DNA of 64,000 nt. Source: Selaginella moellendorffii (lineage: Eukaryota > Streptophyta > Lycopodiopsida > Selaginellales > Selaginellaceae). The position numbers were made by a program, and so were the translations under genes. The stretch spans positions 792,825-856,824 of the forward strand of contig NW_003314284.1 of NCBI RefSeq assembly GCF_000143415.4, in the 5' to 3' direction. Positions within the stretch are counted from its first letter, which is position 1. Each line of letters starts with the position of its first letter. The notes under the pieces were generated by a model that saw nothing but the letters and a program-made list of their open reading frames with translations, searched no databases and had not been told where the DNA came from. Of this stretch, positions 32,465 to 42,268 are shown in pieces.

Positions 32465-34819
32465 ATGCCCTGGCGGAAGGTCGTGCTCGTGCGCGGCGCC
32501 TCGATCGTCTCTCGCGATTTCAGCACCCGGCTCGCTCCAGGTAAGGCCAAGCGATCCGGCAGGCACAGCACATTCTTCGACAATCGGCGCCAGCAGCAAG
32601 GCAAATCGGCATTGCCCGGCGGCCTCGACAATGCGCTGGTGTGGATCGACAGCCACCAGCAGGAGGATTGCGCCCCGGCCTACGGGAATCTACTGCGAGA
32701 TTGCGGCGAGCTTGCGGCGGGGAAGAAGATCCACGAGCACGTCGTCAAGAACGGGTACTACGAGAATGTCTACGTTGGGAACCATCTGGTGCAAATGTAC
32801 TCCAAGTGTGGGAGCTTGGAGGACGCAAAGAAGGTCTTTGATGGGATGCGGAGGAGGGATTCCATCTCCTGGAGTAAGATGATCGCTGGATACGTGAGGC
32901 ACGGGCTCGCAAGAGAAGCGATCAAGCTCTACAAGGCCATGGCGATCGATCCAGACGGGTTTACGTTCTCGGCCGTGCTCAACGCCTGCTCGAGCTTGGG
33001 TCCGCGAGCTCTGGAAGTTGGCAAGGAGATCCATGCACACATGAAGAGGATCTGGCTCAAGCCGGATGTTTTCGTGGACTCGGCTCTGGTGACGATGTTC
33101 GCCAAGTGTGGGAGCTTGAAGGAGTCGAGGGAGGTGTTTGACGACTGCCGCTGGAAGGACGTGCTCTTCTGGAACAGCATGATCGTGGCGTACTCGCAGA
33201 GCGGCCATCCCCGAGAAGCCATCGAGCTGTTCAAGAGCATGGGATCGTCGTCGCCGCCGGTGGAGCCAAACGCGATCACTTACACGACGGTGCTGGCTGC
33301 GTGCTCGGCTGTGGAGGATCTGGAGCAGGGGAAGGAAGTCCACCGGCAGATGGTGGACGCTGGCTTCCAGTTCGACGCCGCTGCTGAAAACTCCCTCGTC
33401 AACATGTACGCAAAGTGTGGGAGCATCACGGAAGCTCGCGAAGTCTTCGACGGGATGAAGCAGCGGACAGTGGTCTCCTGGACTGGGATCATCAGCGCTT
33501 ACGTCCGGAAGGGCCACCCTCGCGAGGCGCTGGATCTCTACCGGAAGATGGGGTCCGAGGGCGTGGAGCCGAATGGGATCACGTTTGCCAGCGTCCTCAG
33601 CGCGTGCTCCAGCTTGGGAGCTCTCGAAGAAGGCAAGGCCGTCCACGCACAGATGAAAGCCGCGGGTTACAAACCGGACTTGGCGGTGGCGAACGCGCTG
33701 GTGAGCTTGTATGGGAAGTGCGGCAGCGTCGACAGCGCCCGCAAAGTCTTCGACAGGATGAAGATCCGGAACGTGGTTTCCTGGACCGCGATGATCTCCG
33801 CCTACGCGCATCACCGGCACAGCGAGGAGGCGATCCAGCTCTACAAAGCCATGGACGTGGCTCCCAACGCCGTCACCTTGGCCAGTGTCTTGAGCGCCTG
33901 CGCCAGCCTCGGCAATGCGGAAGAAGGCCGGGCCGTCCACGAGAAGCTGGCTTCCACCACCACGGGCCTTGCGACGGACGAGGTGCTCCAGAACGCTCTG
34001 CTCAACATGTACGCCAAGTGTGGTGACGGAGACGCGGCCAGGAAGATCTTCGATGCCATGGCTGTGAAGGACGCGGTCTCCTGGAGCGCCATGATCTCGG
34101 CCTACGTCCAGCAAGGTGTCACCGACTTGAGCCTCGCGAAGTCTCTCCACTCGCAAGTAACCTCCGCCGGTTTCCACACTGACAGCGTCGTTCAGACGTC
34201 CCTCGTCAACCTCTACGCTCGGTGTGGGAGCTTGGGCGATGCCAGGAGCGTGTTTGCCGAGATGGAGGTGAGAGACACCATGTCCTGGAGCACTCTCATC
34301 GCCGCCTACACGCAGCACGGCCGGGGTGGCGAGGCCGTGGAGATGTGCCGGAGCATGGAGCTGGAAGGCGTCCAGGCCAGCAGCTTCATCTACGGGACGG
34401 TCCTCACGGCGTGCTCGCAGGCGGGGCTGTTGGAGTCGGCGCGGCACTACTTCGGCTGCTTGACGAGGGACTGCGGCGCGCCAGCCAAGTTGGAGGACTA
34501 CGTGTGCATGGCGACGGTGCTGGGCCGGGCGGGCAGGCTGGCGGAGGCTGAGGAGCTCCTGGCGGTGATGCCGTTCGAGGCCGAGTTCGTGGCGTGGATG
34601 GGCTTGCTGGCGGCTTGCAAGGCACACAACGATGTCGAGCGCGGGGCTCGTGTGGCCGAGGTGCTCTTCCGCCTGGAGCCGCTCAACGAGGCGCCGTATG
34701 TGCTGCTGTCCAACATTTACGTGGCGGCAGGGAGGCAGGAGGAGGCTGCTCGCGTCAGGAGGAAGATGGGAGACGTGATTGCGGCAGCGGGATCTGGGGA
34801 ATCGATTATCGTAAGTTAA
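32465..34819 (+). CDS. PLS-type PPR protein with E motifs (PPR3)
   Basis: Intronless, 784 residues, GC-rich in third positions, unlike PPR1. The leader (MPWRKVVLVRGASIVSRDFS) is basic and Ser-rich, typical of mitochondrial or plastid import. P, L and S repeats follow from about residue 75 (GNHLVQMYSKCGSLEDAKKV, SWSKMIAGYVRHG, DGFTFSAVLNACSSLG). The C-terminus has E1 (DYVCMATVLGRAGRLAEAEE), E2 (YVLLSNIYVAAGRQEEAARV) and a short tail GSGESIIVS; no DYW domain. E-type PLS proteins commonly guide C-to-U editing with a DYW partner, so an editing-specificity role is a reasonable inference. It starts 364 nt from the divergent spermidine synthase. Confidence 0.95.
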   Translation: MPWRKVVLVRGASIVSRDFSTRLAPGKAKRSGRHSTFFDNRRQQQGKSALPGGLDNALVWIDSHQQEDCAPAYGNLLRDCGELAAGKKIHEHVVKNGYYENVYVGNHLVQMYSKCGSLEDAKKVFDGMRRRDSISWSKMIAGYVRHGLAREAIKLYKAMAIDPDGFTFSAVLNACSSLGPRALEVGKEIHAHMKRIWLKPDVFVDSALVTMFAKCGSLKESREVFDDCRWKDVLFWNSMIVAYSQSGHPREAIELFKSMGSSSPPVEPNAITYTTVLAACSAVEDLEQGKEVHRQMVDAGFQFDAAAENSLVNMYAKCGSITEAREVFDGMKQRTVVSWTGIISAYVRKGHPREALDLYRKMGSEGVEPNGITFASVLSACSSLGALEEGKAVHAQMKAAGYKPDLAVANALVSLYGKCGSVDSARKVFDRMKIRNVVSWTAMISAYAHHRHSEEAIQLYKAMDVAPNAVTLASVLSACASLGNAEEGRAVHEKLASTTTGLATDEVLQNALLNMYAKCGDGDAARKIFDAMAVKDAVSWSAMISAYVQQGVTDLSLAKSLHSQVTSAGFHTDSVVQTSLVNLYARCGSLGDARSVFAEMEVRDTMSWSTLIAAYTQHGRGGEAVEMCRSMELEGVQASSFIYGTVLTACSQAGLLESARHYFGCLTRDCGAPAKLEDYVCMATVLGRAGRLAEAEELLAVMPFEAEFVAWMGLLAACKAHNDVERGARVAEVLFRLEPLNEAPYVLLSNIYVAAGRQEEAARVRRKMGDVIAAAGSGESIIVS

Positions 34820-35100
34820 GCGAGCGGTGGCATGCGTTTCACGTGTTGTCTCGAATCTCGGCTGCGGCAGACACTGTCAAAGATCTCGACGCTGGAAAAC
34901 CTCTCTGTCTGTATAGTATAATATTTTTTTGCTGGGGGACTGTCCGGTCCAGTCCAGTCTAGTAACACGGGCTTGTTTTATGCTCCAGGAAAACTTCGGT
35001 GTCAAACCTGGAAACTTTCAGTGTCAATACACACAGTTTTAATCGACAATGGACAAAAATCAAAGCTAACAAAAGCGGTACCTTGGTGTTGATGCACAAG

Positions 35101-36141
35101 TCAAATCCTTGGTGTTGTTTTCTTCCATCTGCCAAGAATCTCTCGTCCCTGATTTTGTGTGAAAAAAGAACAGGAACGGCTTGCACAGGAGGTTTGTACC
35201 GAAAAGATTTTATATACCTTTCGTGCACCAATGCTAAACTTGTTGTCCTCTAAAGATAAAGCATGCAATCCGCATGGATGAAGAACAGCTTCGTAGCTGT
35301 AACAAAAATGCGAATGATAAAACTAAGATGAAGAAAAACGTTCTCACGCTTTGGGCGACGCTGCATAAGGCGGACCGCCTTCGTGATCTCCAACCTGCGA
35401 TGGTATTTAAAGCTTTTAAAGAACGATAGCTTCCACTCACCGGATACATGAGAGTTAAAAGCTCGCCGTCCCGCGCTAAGAGCTCAGCCATCTTCTTCGC
35501 CCAAGCTGGTCTCAAAGATGGCTCCAGCGCACAAAAAAATCTGGAAAAAACTGAAAAACAAGTACACAAGGAAACAACTTACGTGTAGTCGAAGATGAGG
35601 TCGAATGGTTTCGGCTCGCTGTAGCTAAAGAAATCGACCGCTTTAAATTCCACGTAGTTCTGGCTGGTTGTATTTTTTGATGTCAACTAGTGCAAAAAAG
35701 AGGCATTTGTAAAAATGAAGTGAAGAAAAAAAAAAAATCGCTTGAAATAATCGTTTACCTCTTTGGCTCGTTCAAGAGCAGTCTCGGAAATATCAAGGCC
35801 TACAACATGCCGAGAAGGGTTTGCTAATGCGAGAACATCATATCCCTGGAAGAAGAAAATGAAAGATAAGAGATCAAAGAAAGCACGCGAGGTAATTGCA
35901 CAAATTCTAAAGTTGCTTACCGATCCACAGCCTGGAACCAAGCATCTTCCTTGGGGCAATTGCTCCTGCGAGACAAGATGCTGGATTAATGGAGTAACTC
36001 CTCCCAAATCCCACGGCGTCACCCTCTCCGCCCAGCATTTTTCCCAAGCAGCTGCGTGGAAGAAGAATTCATATAGAAGCAAGCAAATCCTCACTCACCG
36101 GGTGGAGCGCCATTCACAATCCGCTGGAGCGGCGTCGCCAT
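35101..36141 (-). CDS. Thiol/halide (thiocyanate) methyltransferase, HOL/TPMT family
   Basis: Eight exons (36141-36099, 36051-35921, 35845-35759, 35686-35583, 35540-35441, 35394-35348, 35296-35218, 35148-35101), 212 residues. SAM-dependent methylation of thiocyanate, bisulfide or halide ions is expected. Landmarks: [20 protein letters not shown] near the start, motif [30 protein letters not shown] (acidic ribose contact), [37 protein letters not shown] and the terminal [10 protein letters not shown], all as in plant HARMLESS TO OZONE LAYER-type enzymes. Length is slightly below the usual 225-230 residues. The last exon is short; reading through its intron would also stay open, so intron retention would change the C-terminus. 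It is convergent with PPR3 and divergent from the FHA gene. Confidence 0.92.
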
Positions 36142-36300
36142 GGCCAAGAACCCTAGAAAAACAAAAATTTGCCCTGTAATAAAGCCGCGCCAAAATTTGA
36201 AATGCACGAACGGCTACTTTTCCTCTTGCGAGGGTTAGGGTTCTTGGATGAGAGGCGATCGATCCGGGCGCTCAGCAGCGACATTGGCAGCGCCAAGAAG

Positions 36301-37068
36301 ATGCCGACGCCTCTCACGCTGCGTGTGGAGGAGGGGATCGTCCAAGGTACGACGTTTGATTCCGGGAGGCTCAAGCACATCACCATCGGGCGCACAAGAA
36401 CAAACAGGTTCCAGATCAAGGATGAGACAATCTCGCAGAAGCATATGTCTGTGGACTGGGTGGACGATGCGTGGGCGGCCCAGGATCTGGGAAGCTCCAA
36501 TGGCACCACCGTGAACGGCGTCTCGATCGGGGTCAAGACGCCCTACAGGCTCTACAACGACGACCTCCTGCGAATTGGGGTGGACACCCGGATCAGGGTC
36601 ATTTTTCACGATGGATCGGGCTCCAGGAAGCTGGAATCCGTGAAAGAAGAGGGCGATCAAAACGCCCAAGAAGAAGAAGAAGATCTAGCGGGCCAGGGAG
36701 AAAACGTGAAGAACGACGCCATGGAAGAACGCATAGAACAGGAAGTGGTGGTGGTGGCTCCTCGACCACAACAAAGTGAAGGAGCAAAAGAGAAAGTACT
36801 CGAGATAGCAGCACTACCGAGCTTTCCAGCAGCAGCATTGATACCAGCATCGATCAAGAGCACCTCTCGAGCAGCGCGGAGGCGGCCCACGACGAGCAAA
36901 AAAGCCAAGCCCGTGAGCCAAAGCACAGAGATGACGCTCAGGGACTGGTTCCGGCAAGAAATGGTGCGCGTTCCAACCATCTTACACGAGAGGGCCGAGG
37001 CCACCATCAGAGAAATGGAGATCCACGCCGAGCAGTTGCGAGAGAGCTACGTGCACCTACAATGCTGA
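36301..37068 (+). CDS. FHA-domain protein
   Basis: A single exon; the domain begins directly at the ATG chosen (MPTPLTLRVEEGIVQGTTFD), as in small plant FHA proteins. In-frame ATGs at 36169 and 36202 would add 44 or 33 residues of unclear worth. The FHA fold (residues about 1-110) shows the phosphothreonine-binding pattern IGRTRTNRFQIKD, ISQKHMSVDW and DLGSSNGTTVNG, so phosphopeptide binding should be intact. The remainder is acidic low complexity (Glu-rich near 120-150), a basic patch with SRAARRRPTTSKKAKP that could be a nuclear signal, and a helical C-terminus TLRDWFRQEMVRVP. Likely a nuclear adaptor; partner unknown. Its stop is 60 nt from the convergent LMBR1-like gene. Confidence 0.85.
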   Translation: MPTPLTLRVEEGIVQGTTFDSGRLKHITIGRTRTNRFQIKDETISQKHMSVDWVDDAWAAQDLGSSNGTTVNGVSIGVKTPYRLYNDDLLRIGVDTRIRVIFHDGSGSRKLESVKEEGDQNAQEEEEDLAGQGENVKNDAMEERIEQEVVVVAPRPQQSEGAKEKVLEIAALPSFPAAALIPASIKSTSRAARRRPTTSKKAKPVSQSTEMTLRDWFRQEMVRVPTILHERAEATIREMEIHAEQLRESYVHLQC

Positions 37069-37128
37069 GTGAGACGAGCAGCGAACGAAGCCTTGGATGT
37101 AAGAAAAAACGTATCAACACCATCGGTC

Positions 37129-40100
37129 TCACTGCCTCGGCAATAGCGTGAGACCAACGTCGTCACCCTCTTCGTCGAACTCCCGTCTCGTCCTCAAGCT
37201 GTCGAAGATGCTATCTAGAGTATCGGCGGACGACGGCGCCACCGGTCGTGGGGGCTCTCTCGACGCCGCCAAATTCTGGCTGTGCCCCGAGAAAGACTCC
37301 GGGAGAGCAAACTTCCATCTCGATGCCTGCTCTTCAAAACGCGTTGCGGGAGCTCCAACACCACCACCACCAACGGGGACCGCCACCGGCATGGACTCGG
37401 GTATAAACGGCATCACCGGAGGCGGAGCTCTGGAGAAGTTTGTCATCCCGACTTGCGGCTGCCCCCGGCCTTCCTTCCTTTGCTCGCGCATCGCCATGTA
37501 CTTTGCGGCGATGTCCGCGTGGGGGCCGCGAGGAACTCGCGGCGGGGCTGGAGCTGGCGGTGGAGCTGAGAATCCTTGGTTGGCGTCCTTCTTTGGAAGG
37601 GGACCAGCGTGCTGCTGATGGCCATTTGCGTGGATCTTAAACGGCTCTTGCGGTCCCTGGAACAAAGCTTCTTCTATCAGCACTAGAGAAAACTGCGAAG
37701 TAAACTTTCTTACTTGCTGCAGCATTGCTTCTGTCTCCTGATGATCCGCCTCGCTGCCAAAGTTTCGTGCTAGTGGCACAAGGTGCTCTCCAATAGCCGA
37801 TCCTCGCTCCAACCATGCCCGTTCTGTAAACGGCACCAAATAAGAAAAGAAAAAATAGAGCTTCAGTACGTACCTTTGCGGATGATAATCACACCAGATG
37901 GATTGCATCCATCTGTTTCTTCGGCCTCCTCGTCAAAGCGGAATCTCCGCCAGCTCCCGAAAAAGTCAATGAGACGGTTGAGAGCGTTGGTGGCGATCAC
38001 AGCCGTGTATATCACCATAAAAATCGGATACACTCTATTGAAAGTGTAAAGAAAATTCCCTGACGAAGAAACTCCCATTCGCTGCAAAGGCAATGGGATC
38101 ACTGTTCAAGTAGAAAGTTAGCAAATTCATGACCATACCTTTTCAAAGACGGTGTTTTTGTGACGCTCGTCCTCCAGTCTGATCAATCCGAGATAGTTGT
38201 AGCACACTGGCGGTGCGTAGCGCGAGACCATTCTGCCACAACAAGCATGACAATTTGATTACTCACAAATGACAGAAAATTTAGCTGGAGTTTCTTACGA
38301 GCAAATCATCAAAAGGCTCACGGCATTTGTATACTTGGGTGCAAAGTAATAGTATGTGAACATTCCAAGCTTAAAGAGAGAGAAATACGTGCATGCGCAC
38401 ATATACATCACAGGTACGAACGCAAGAACCTGCGGAAATAGAAGTTCGGTATGATGACGAGCAAGAGTAGCAGCAAAAATCAAACCTGCACTAATATCTC
38501 GCTGTCGGAGGTAACGTTTATCAAGAATGAAAAGAATGAAAGGTCGACTTTAGCCGGTAACAAGGTGGCCTCAGCGATCAATAATGCAGCTGTCATACCA
38601 CCAAAAATAATAGCAAATAACCGCAGGATTTTTGGTCTCAAGCTACATCGCCAAATCCATTCTACAACCAGCAAAACCACGTTTATGCCAATAGCATATC
38701 AGAGGAGGAATTACCTAGATGGTCCAGACGACGAGCCATGGTGCCAGTTCTTGGGGGTCGAATCCCTGATGTGTAAAGCCTGAAAAAAAATTAATCAGTG
38801 CAAATTTCGAAACCCCGTAAGAAAATCTCACCATTGTTCAGCCGCACCCCTCTCATAATTTTTCATCGTATCTTCCAACTCTAAAGCCTCCAACACAAGA
38901 GCCCCGTATTCACTGGAACAACTTGTAGTAAACAATGAAGAAAAAACCGTTGATAGAACACACCTTTTATATCTTGCAAAAGTGAAGTGCGCCTGTCTAA
39001 GACGACGCCTTAGTTCCGCCATCCCGCTTATGTCTTGGTCATATTCCATGTCGTTATCACTCATACGCCCCGCAGATGGTTTGAAGGATGGATTTTCTTG
39101 CATCTGAGAGGAAAATAATGTTATCATCCAGAAGGCTATGAAAAGGTAAAGAACATGTACCATCTCAACCAACATTTGCTCAATGAAGTCCATACACGGC
39201 CGTAAGACGTCTCGTCTCGACATCTGGTTAGAAATGGCTTGGCAAATCTGTAGAGACGAAAAATCTATAGCAAAGATCAGGTGTCAAAAGAAGCAAATGT
39301 AGCCTAAGTAGCTGACTATGCTCACCACAACAACAGTCGACAGCTCCTGATGGGCATCATCCAAATTCACGGCGACTTTGGCAACACGATGAGTAAGGAA
39401 CTTGAAGCGGTACTGCCAGTTTGCCTTCCGCCACATGCTCCGAGGAATTTCTATGAAACCAAAACCAAGAAGAAAGGCTCCAGTTATCAACCCAAAAAGT
39501 GTCGAGCACGTCATGGCAAAGCCAAAAACACCACTCCTGGAAGATAGAATAGAACACTGAGTTCCCTTCAACGCAAAAACTATTAATGAGCTTCATACCA
39601 TTTCAGCTTGTCGAGCGAGATGAGAATGACGATGCAAATTATGCCGATCACACCAACACTGACGTAGTAGACAACGTTTGCCTTGACGCTGGTTTTCAGC
39701 CTCTCTTTTACAGTAAAGTCCCCGGCATCTTCGTAACTTTGCATGAGAGGAACTATAATCCTGGAGGAAGAAATGGTAAGAAAAAAACGGAACTTCCACG
39801 CGAAGCTTGAAAGAGCTCACTCACCATGTAAGAATGAACGTACTCCAGTAAGACCAGCCCCAAAACATACTAACCTGCGTTGGATCTCCATCCGAGAGCG
39901 TCTGTGGAAGAAACAAGAGAGATTTGAGCTTCCAGGGTTTATGAATTGCCAAGAACCCTAGAGATCGGAAGAGAAATTCCGCGCACTCACCGTCCAGATG
40001 TCCGCCGGCACCAGGATTATGATCGACAGGGAGCAAAACCACGCGTACCCGACGGTGATTAGCACATAGGTGGGTACGCTGGGCGCCGAGAAGTAGCGCA

Positions 40101-40158
40101 GCGTCCCCCCTACCAGGGCAAGAGTCGTCGGCAAGGCGAAGGTGTAGAAGACCCACAT
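37129..40158 (-). CDS. LMBR1-like multi-pass membrane protein (LMBD2 homologue)
   Basis: Fourteen exons (40158-39991, 39901-39825, 39760-39599, 39536-39326, 39247-39161, 39103-38964, 38912-38832, 38779-38715, 38661-38486, 38429-38299, 38232-38139, 38081-37874, 37823-37714, 37656-37129), 745 residues, all in frame. The N-terminus MWVFYTFALPTTLALVGG and GYAWFCSLSIIILVPADIWT, then FWGWSYWSTFILTW, match plant LMBR1 domain-containing protein 2 homologues (At3g08930 type, about 730 residues by recall). Hydrophobic segments suggest about nine membrane passes, with a charged loop around residues 260-340. The C-terminal 175 residues are a Pro-rich cytosolic tail. Family members act as lipocalin-type receptors or trafficking regulators in animals; the plant role is not established. 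Confidence 0.93.
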
Positions 40159-40455
40159 CTCGAGCCGCCGCCGCGATTGAATCGATCGATCCCGCCAAGA
40201 CCTAATCCAGGAGGCCGCGATCCATCCCCGCCCCTCCTAAAGAGCGTCGCCGGGCCCTGGAATCCCACAGCCCTGTTTTTGGCGAGAATGTGTTCTCCAA
40301 ACAAAATTTCGTGCGCATCTGACGGCCCACACCCCACCTAAATCACAACCCTAGATCTGGTATATTCAAAGCGCAAGATGCCGAATATCCTCCCGCGTTA
40401 AAATTTCAAGCACGACAAGATTCCCATATTATTTTCGCGGGAAAGCTTTTTCTTG

Positions 40456-42103
40456 CTACGAGCAAATGGCCGTGAGGAGGGCGTGGACGAGCATTAGGTC
40501 AGCGAAGTAGTAGTGGCCGATGCCGCCATACCAGGGCGTCAGGGAAGGCGGCCTCCCATAGTGACCGCCATCACTGTATCTGTGATCGTAGTGCCAGGGG
40601 AAGGTCATGTCGTAGGCATCGACGAGCAGCACGCCCTCGCCAAGCACTCTCCGGATCTCGTCCCCGAGGACCTGGTTGAATGCTTCCATCTTCTGTGGAT
40701 TCGAGGGCATGGAGCGCGACTCGCCCGCCGGAGTGATCGTCGAGCGAAATATCACGCGCGGCGTCCTCGCTTTGATCTTATCCCCCGTGGCTAGGGTTTT
40801 CCAGAACTGCGCGGCGGCCGTGGCGGATTCCAGGAACTGGCTGGCGTTGCTGCATCGGACGCCGTCGTGCATCCCGGAGTTGAGGATCAGCGCGTCGGGT
40901 GGGGAGCCGCGGAGGAATTCTTGCGTCACGTATGCGCGGTAGAGAGGCTCGTCGAGTGTTGCGAGGCCCAGGAAGTTGAGGTTTGGATTGGTGTGGCCGT
41001 TGAAAATCTCCACCACGGTGAAGTTTTGCGAGGGGTGCGACGGATTGGTGAGGTTGGCGATGAATGTCCGTGGCATGGAGTTGTGGTGGAATCCCAACAC
41101 GAAGTTCATGAGGTTCCGGATGGTGTCCTGGTGGTTTGAGTCGCCCCAGAAGAAGATCTTCTTCCCGTCCAGGCACTTCCATGCTTCGCTCGAGCTCCAT
41201 ATCTGGAACTTACAGTGTGCCGAGTACACCCAACCGTTGCTCTCCAAGCTCGCGATAGCTCCGCTACACTGGCTCTCGTCGCACTTCTCGTTTCCATCCA
41301 AGCAGCGGTAACGTCCTTCCTTGTCTAGTTTGCATGACTCGTTAAATTTCGTTCTCGTCCATTTGCCAGACCATCTTGTGTTCGATCTAAAGTCGCTACT
41401 GCTGCAGATCGGGAGTGGTCGGGACTTGAAGATGCTGCTTCTGGATGCAAAGCGAATTTTCAGTAAGAACATCTGTTTCTTGAGAGCCCATTTGTCTGGC
41501 TGCTGATCCAAGCCATGAAAGTTTGGAAACAGGAGGATGGCTTTGAAGGTGTAAGGTCCTGCGAATTCGTCGTCCACTTTGAGCTCCACAAGGTAGGAGC
41601 CATCTCCCACATCTGTTACTGGTGGTCGTGACTTCCAGTTGGGACCTGTTTTCCAGGGGATCAAAGCTCTGGATGCGTTTAGCGTCTTTCAAGTGTAACG
41701 TACCTGAGAGATCTGTCTCGAAGAAATCTCCTCCAAAGCACCGCCTACTTCCATCGCCAGCATACGAGACGATCCAGAGCTTGTGAAGAACACCGGTGGA
41801 CAAGGTAACCTCGCCTTCATTCTCTGCTCTGGGAAGCCCAAACAGGATCGCAGCTGCGGTACTCACGTTGTGGCATTCCCGTGTGCCGTTCTCAGATAAG
41901 CGCTGGAGCAAAACTTTGGACGGGAAAGAAGAAGAAGAAGAAGAAGAGCTCGTTGGAATGGAAGAAGTGGTGGTGTGATCCGGCAAAAAATCGAGATTAT
42001 AAAAGGCTCCTGGCTTGACAAAGTAAAGTCCCAGGATCATCACGCTTGCAAGAACAAAGATCACACTGCTCAAGAGTTTCTTGTGGGCGCTAAAGTACTC
42101 CAT
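40456..42103 (-). CDS. NXPE/PC-esterase-like type II membrane protein (NXPE1)
   Basis: Two exons (42103-41704, 41645-40456), 529 residues. A single N-terminal membrane segment (LLSSVIFVLASVMILGLYFV) and a Ser-rich stem suggest a Golgi type II protein. The middle has an immunoglobulin/filamin-like segment (VTDVGDGSYLVELKVDDE) like that preceding the esterase part of animal NXPE proteins. The C-terminal half has a GDSL-like esterase pattern: FFWGDSNHQDTIRN with Ser near 303, ALILNSGMHDG, and SDGGHYG near 491-497 giving a DxxH motif, as in PC-esterase/TBL enzymes. Cys residues (ESCKLDKEGRYRC, KCDESQC) suggest disulfides. Two paralogues lie at 56.5 and 58.4 kb. A polysaccharide O-acyl transfer or esterase role is plausible but unproven. 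Confidence 0.85.
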
Positions 42104-42268
42104 TTGGAAGAGAAAAATTCCCGGGAGGTAGAAAGTTTAGAAGAAACTGTTGAGCCAAACACGCCCGCAGAACAGTTGATTTTTAATGGGGAAATATTCG
42201 TTTTGGGGGGAATCGTTTTAAAATCTTCCACTGGATTGGATTCTAGGGTATTGCTAGGGTTCTAGCGG

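Noticed and set aside
32690-34627. A 645-codon open frame on the minus strand opposite PPR3
   Set aside because: It is an antisense shadow caused by strong GC bias at third positions of the PPR gene. The translation is rich in His, Arg and Pro with no family features.
40456-42103. Annotation as a TBL/DUF231 cell-wall acetyltransferase
   Set aside because: GDS and DxxH motifs fit, but the typical TBL domain order and its CD-W signature are not seen, and a filamin-like segment precedes the esterase part, so NXPE/PC-esterase-like was preferred.
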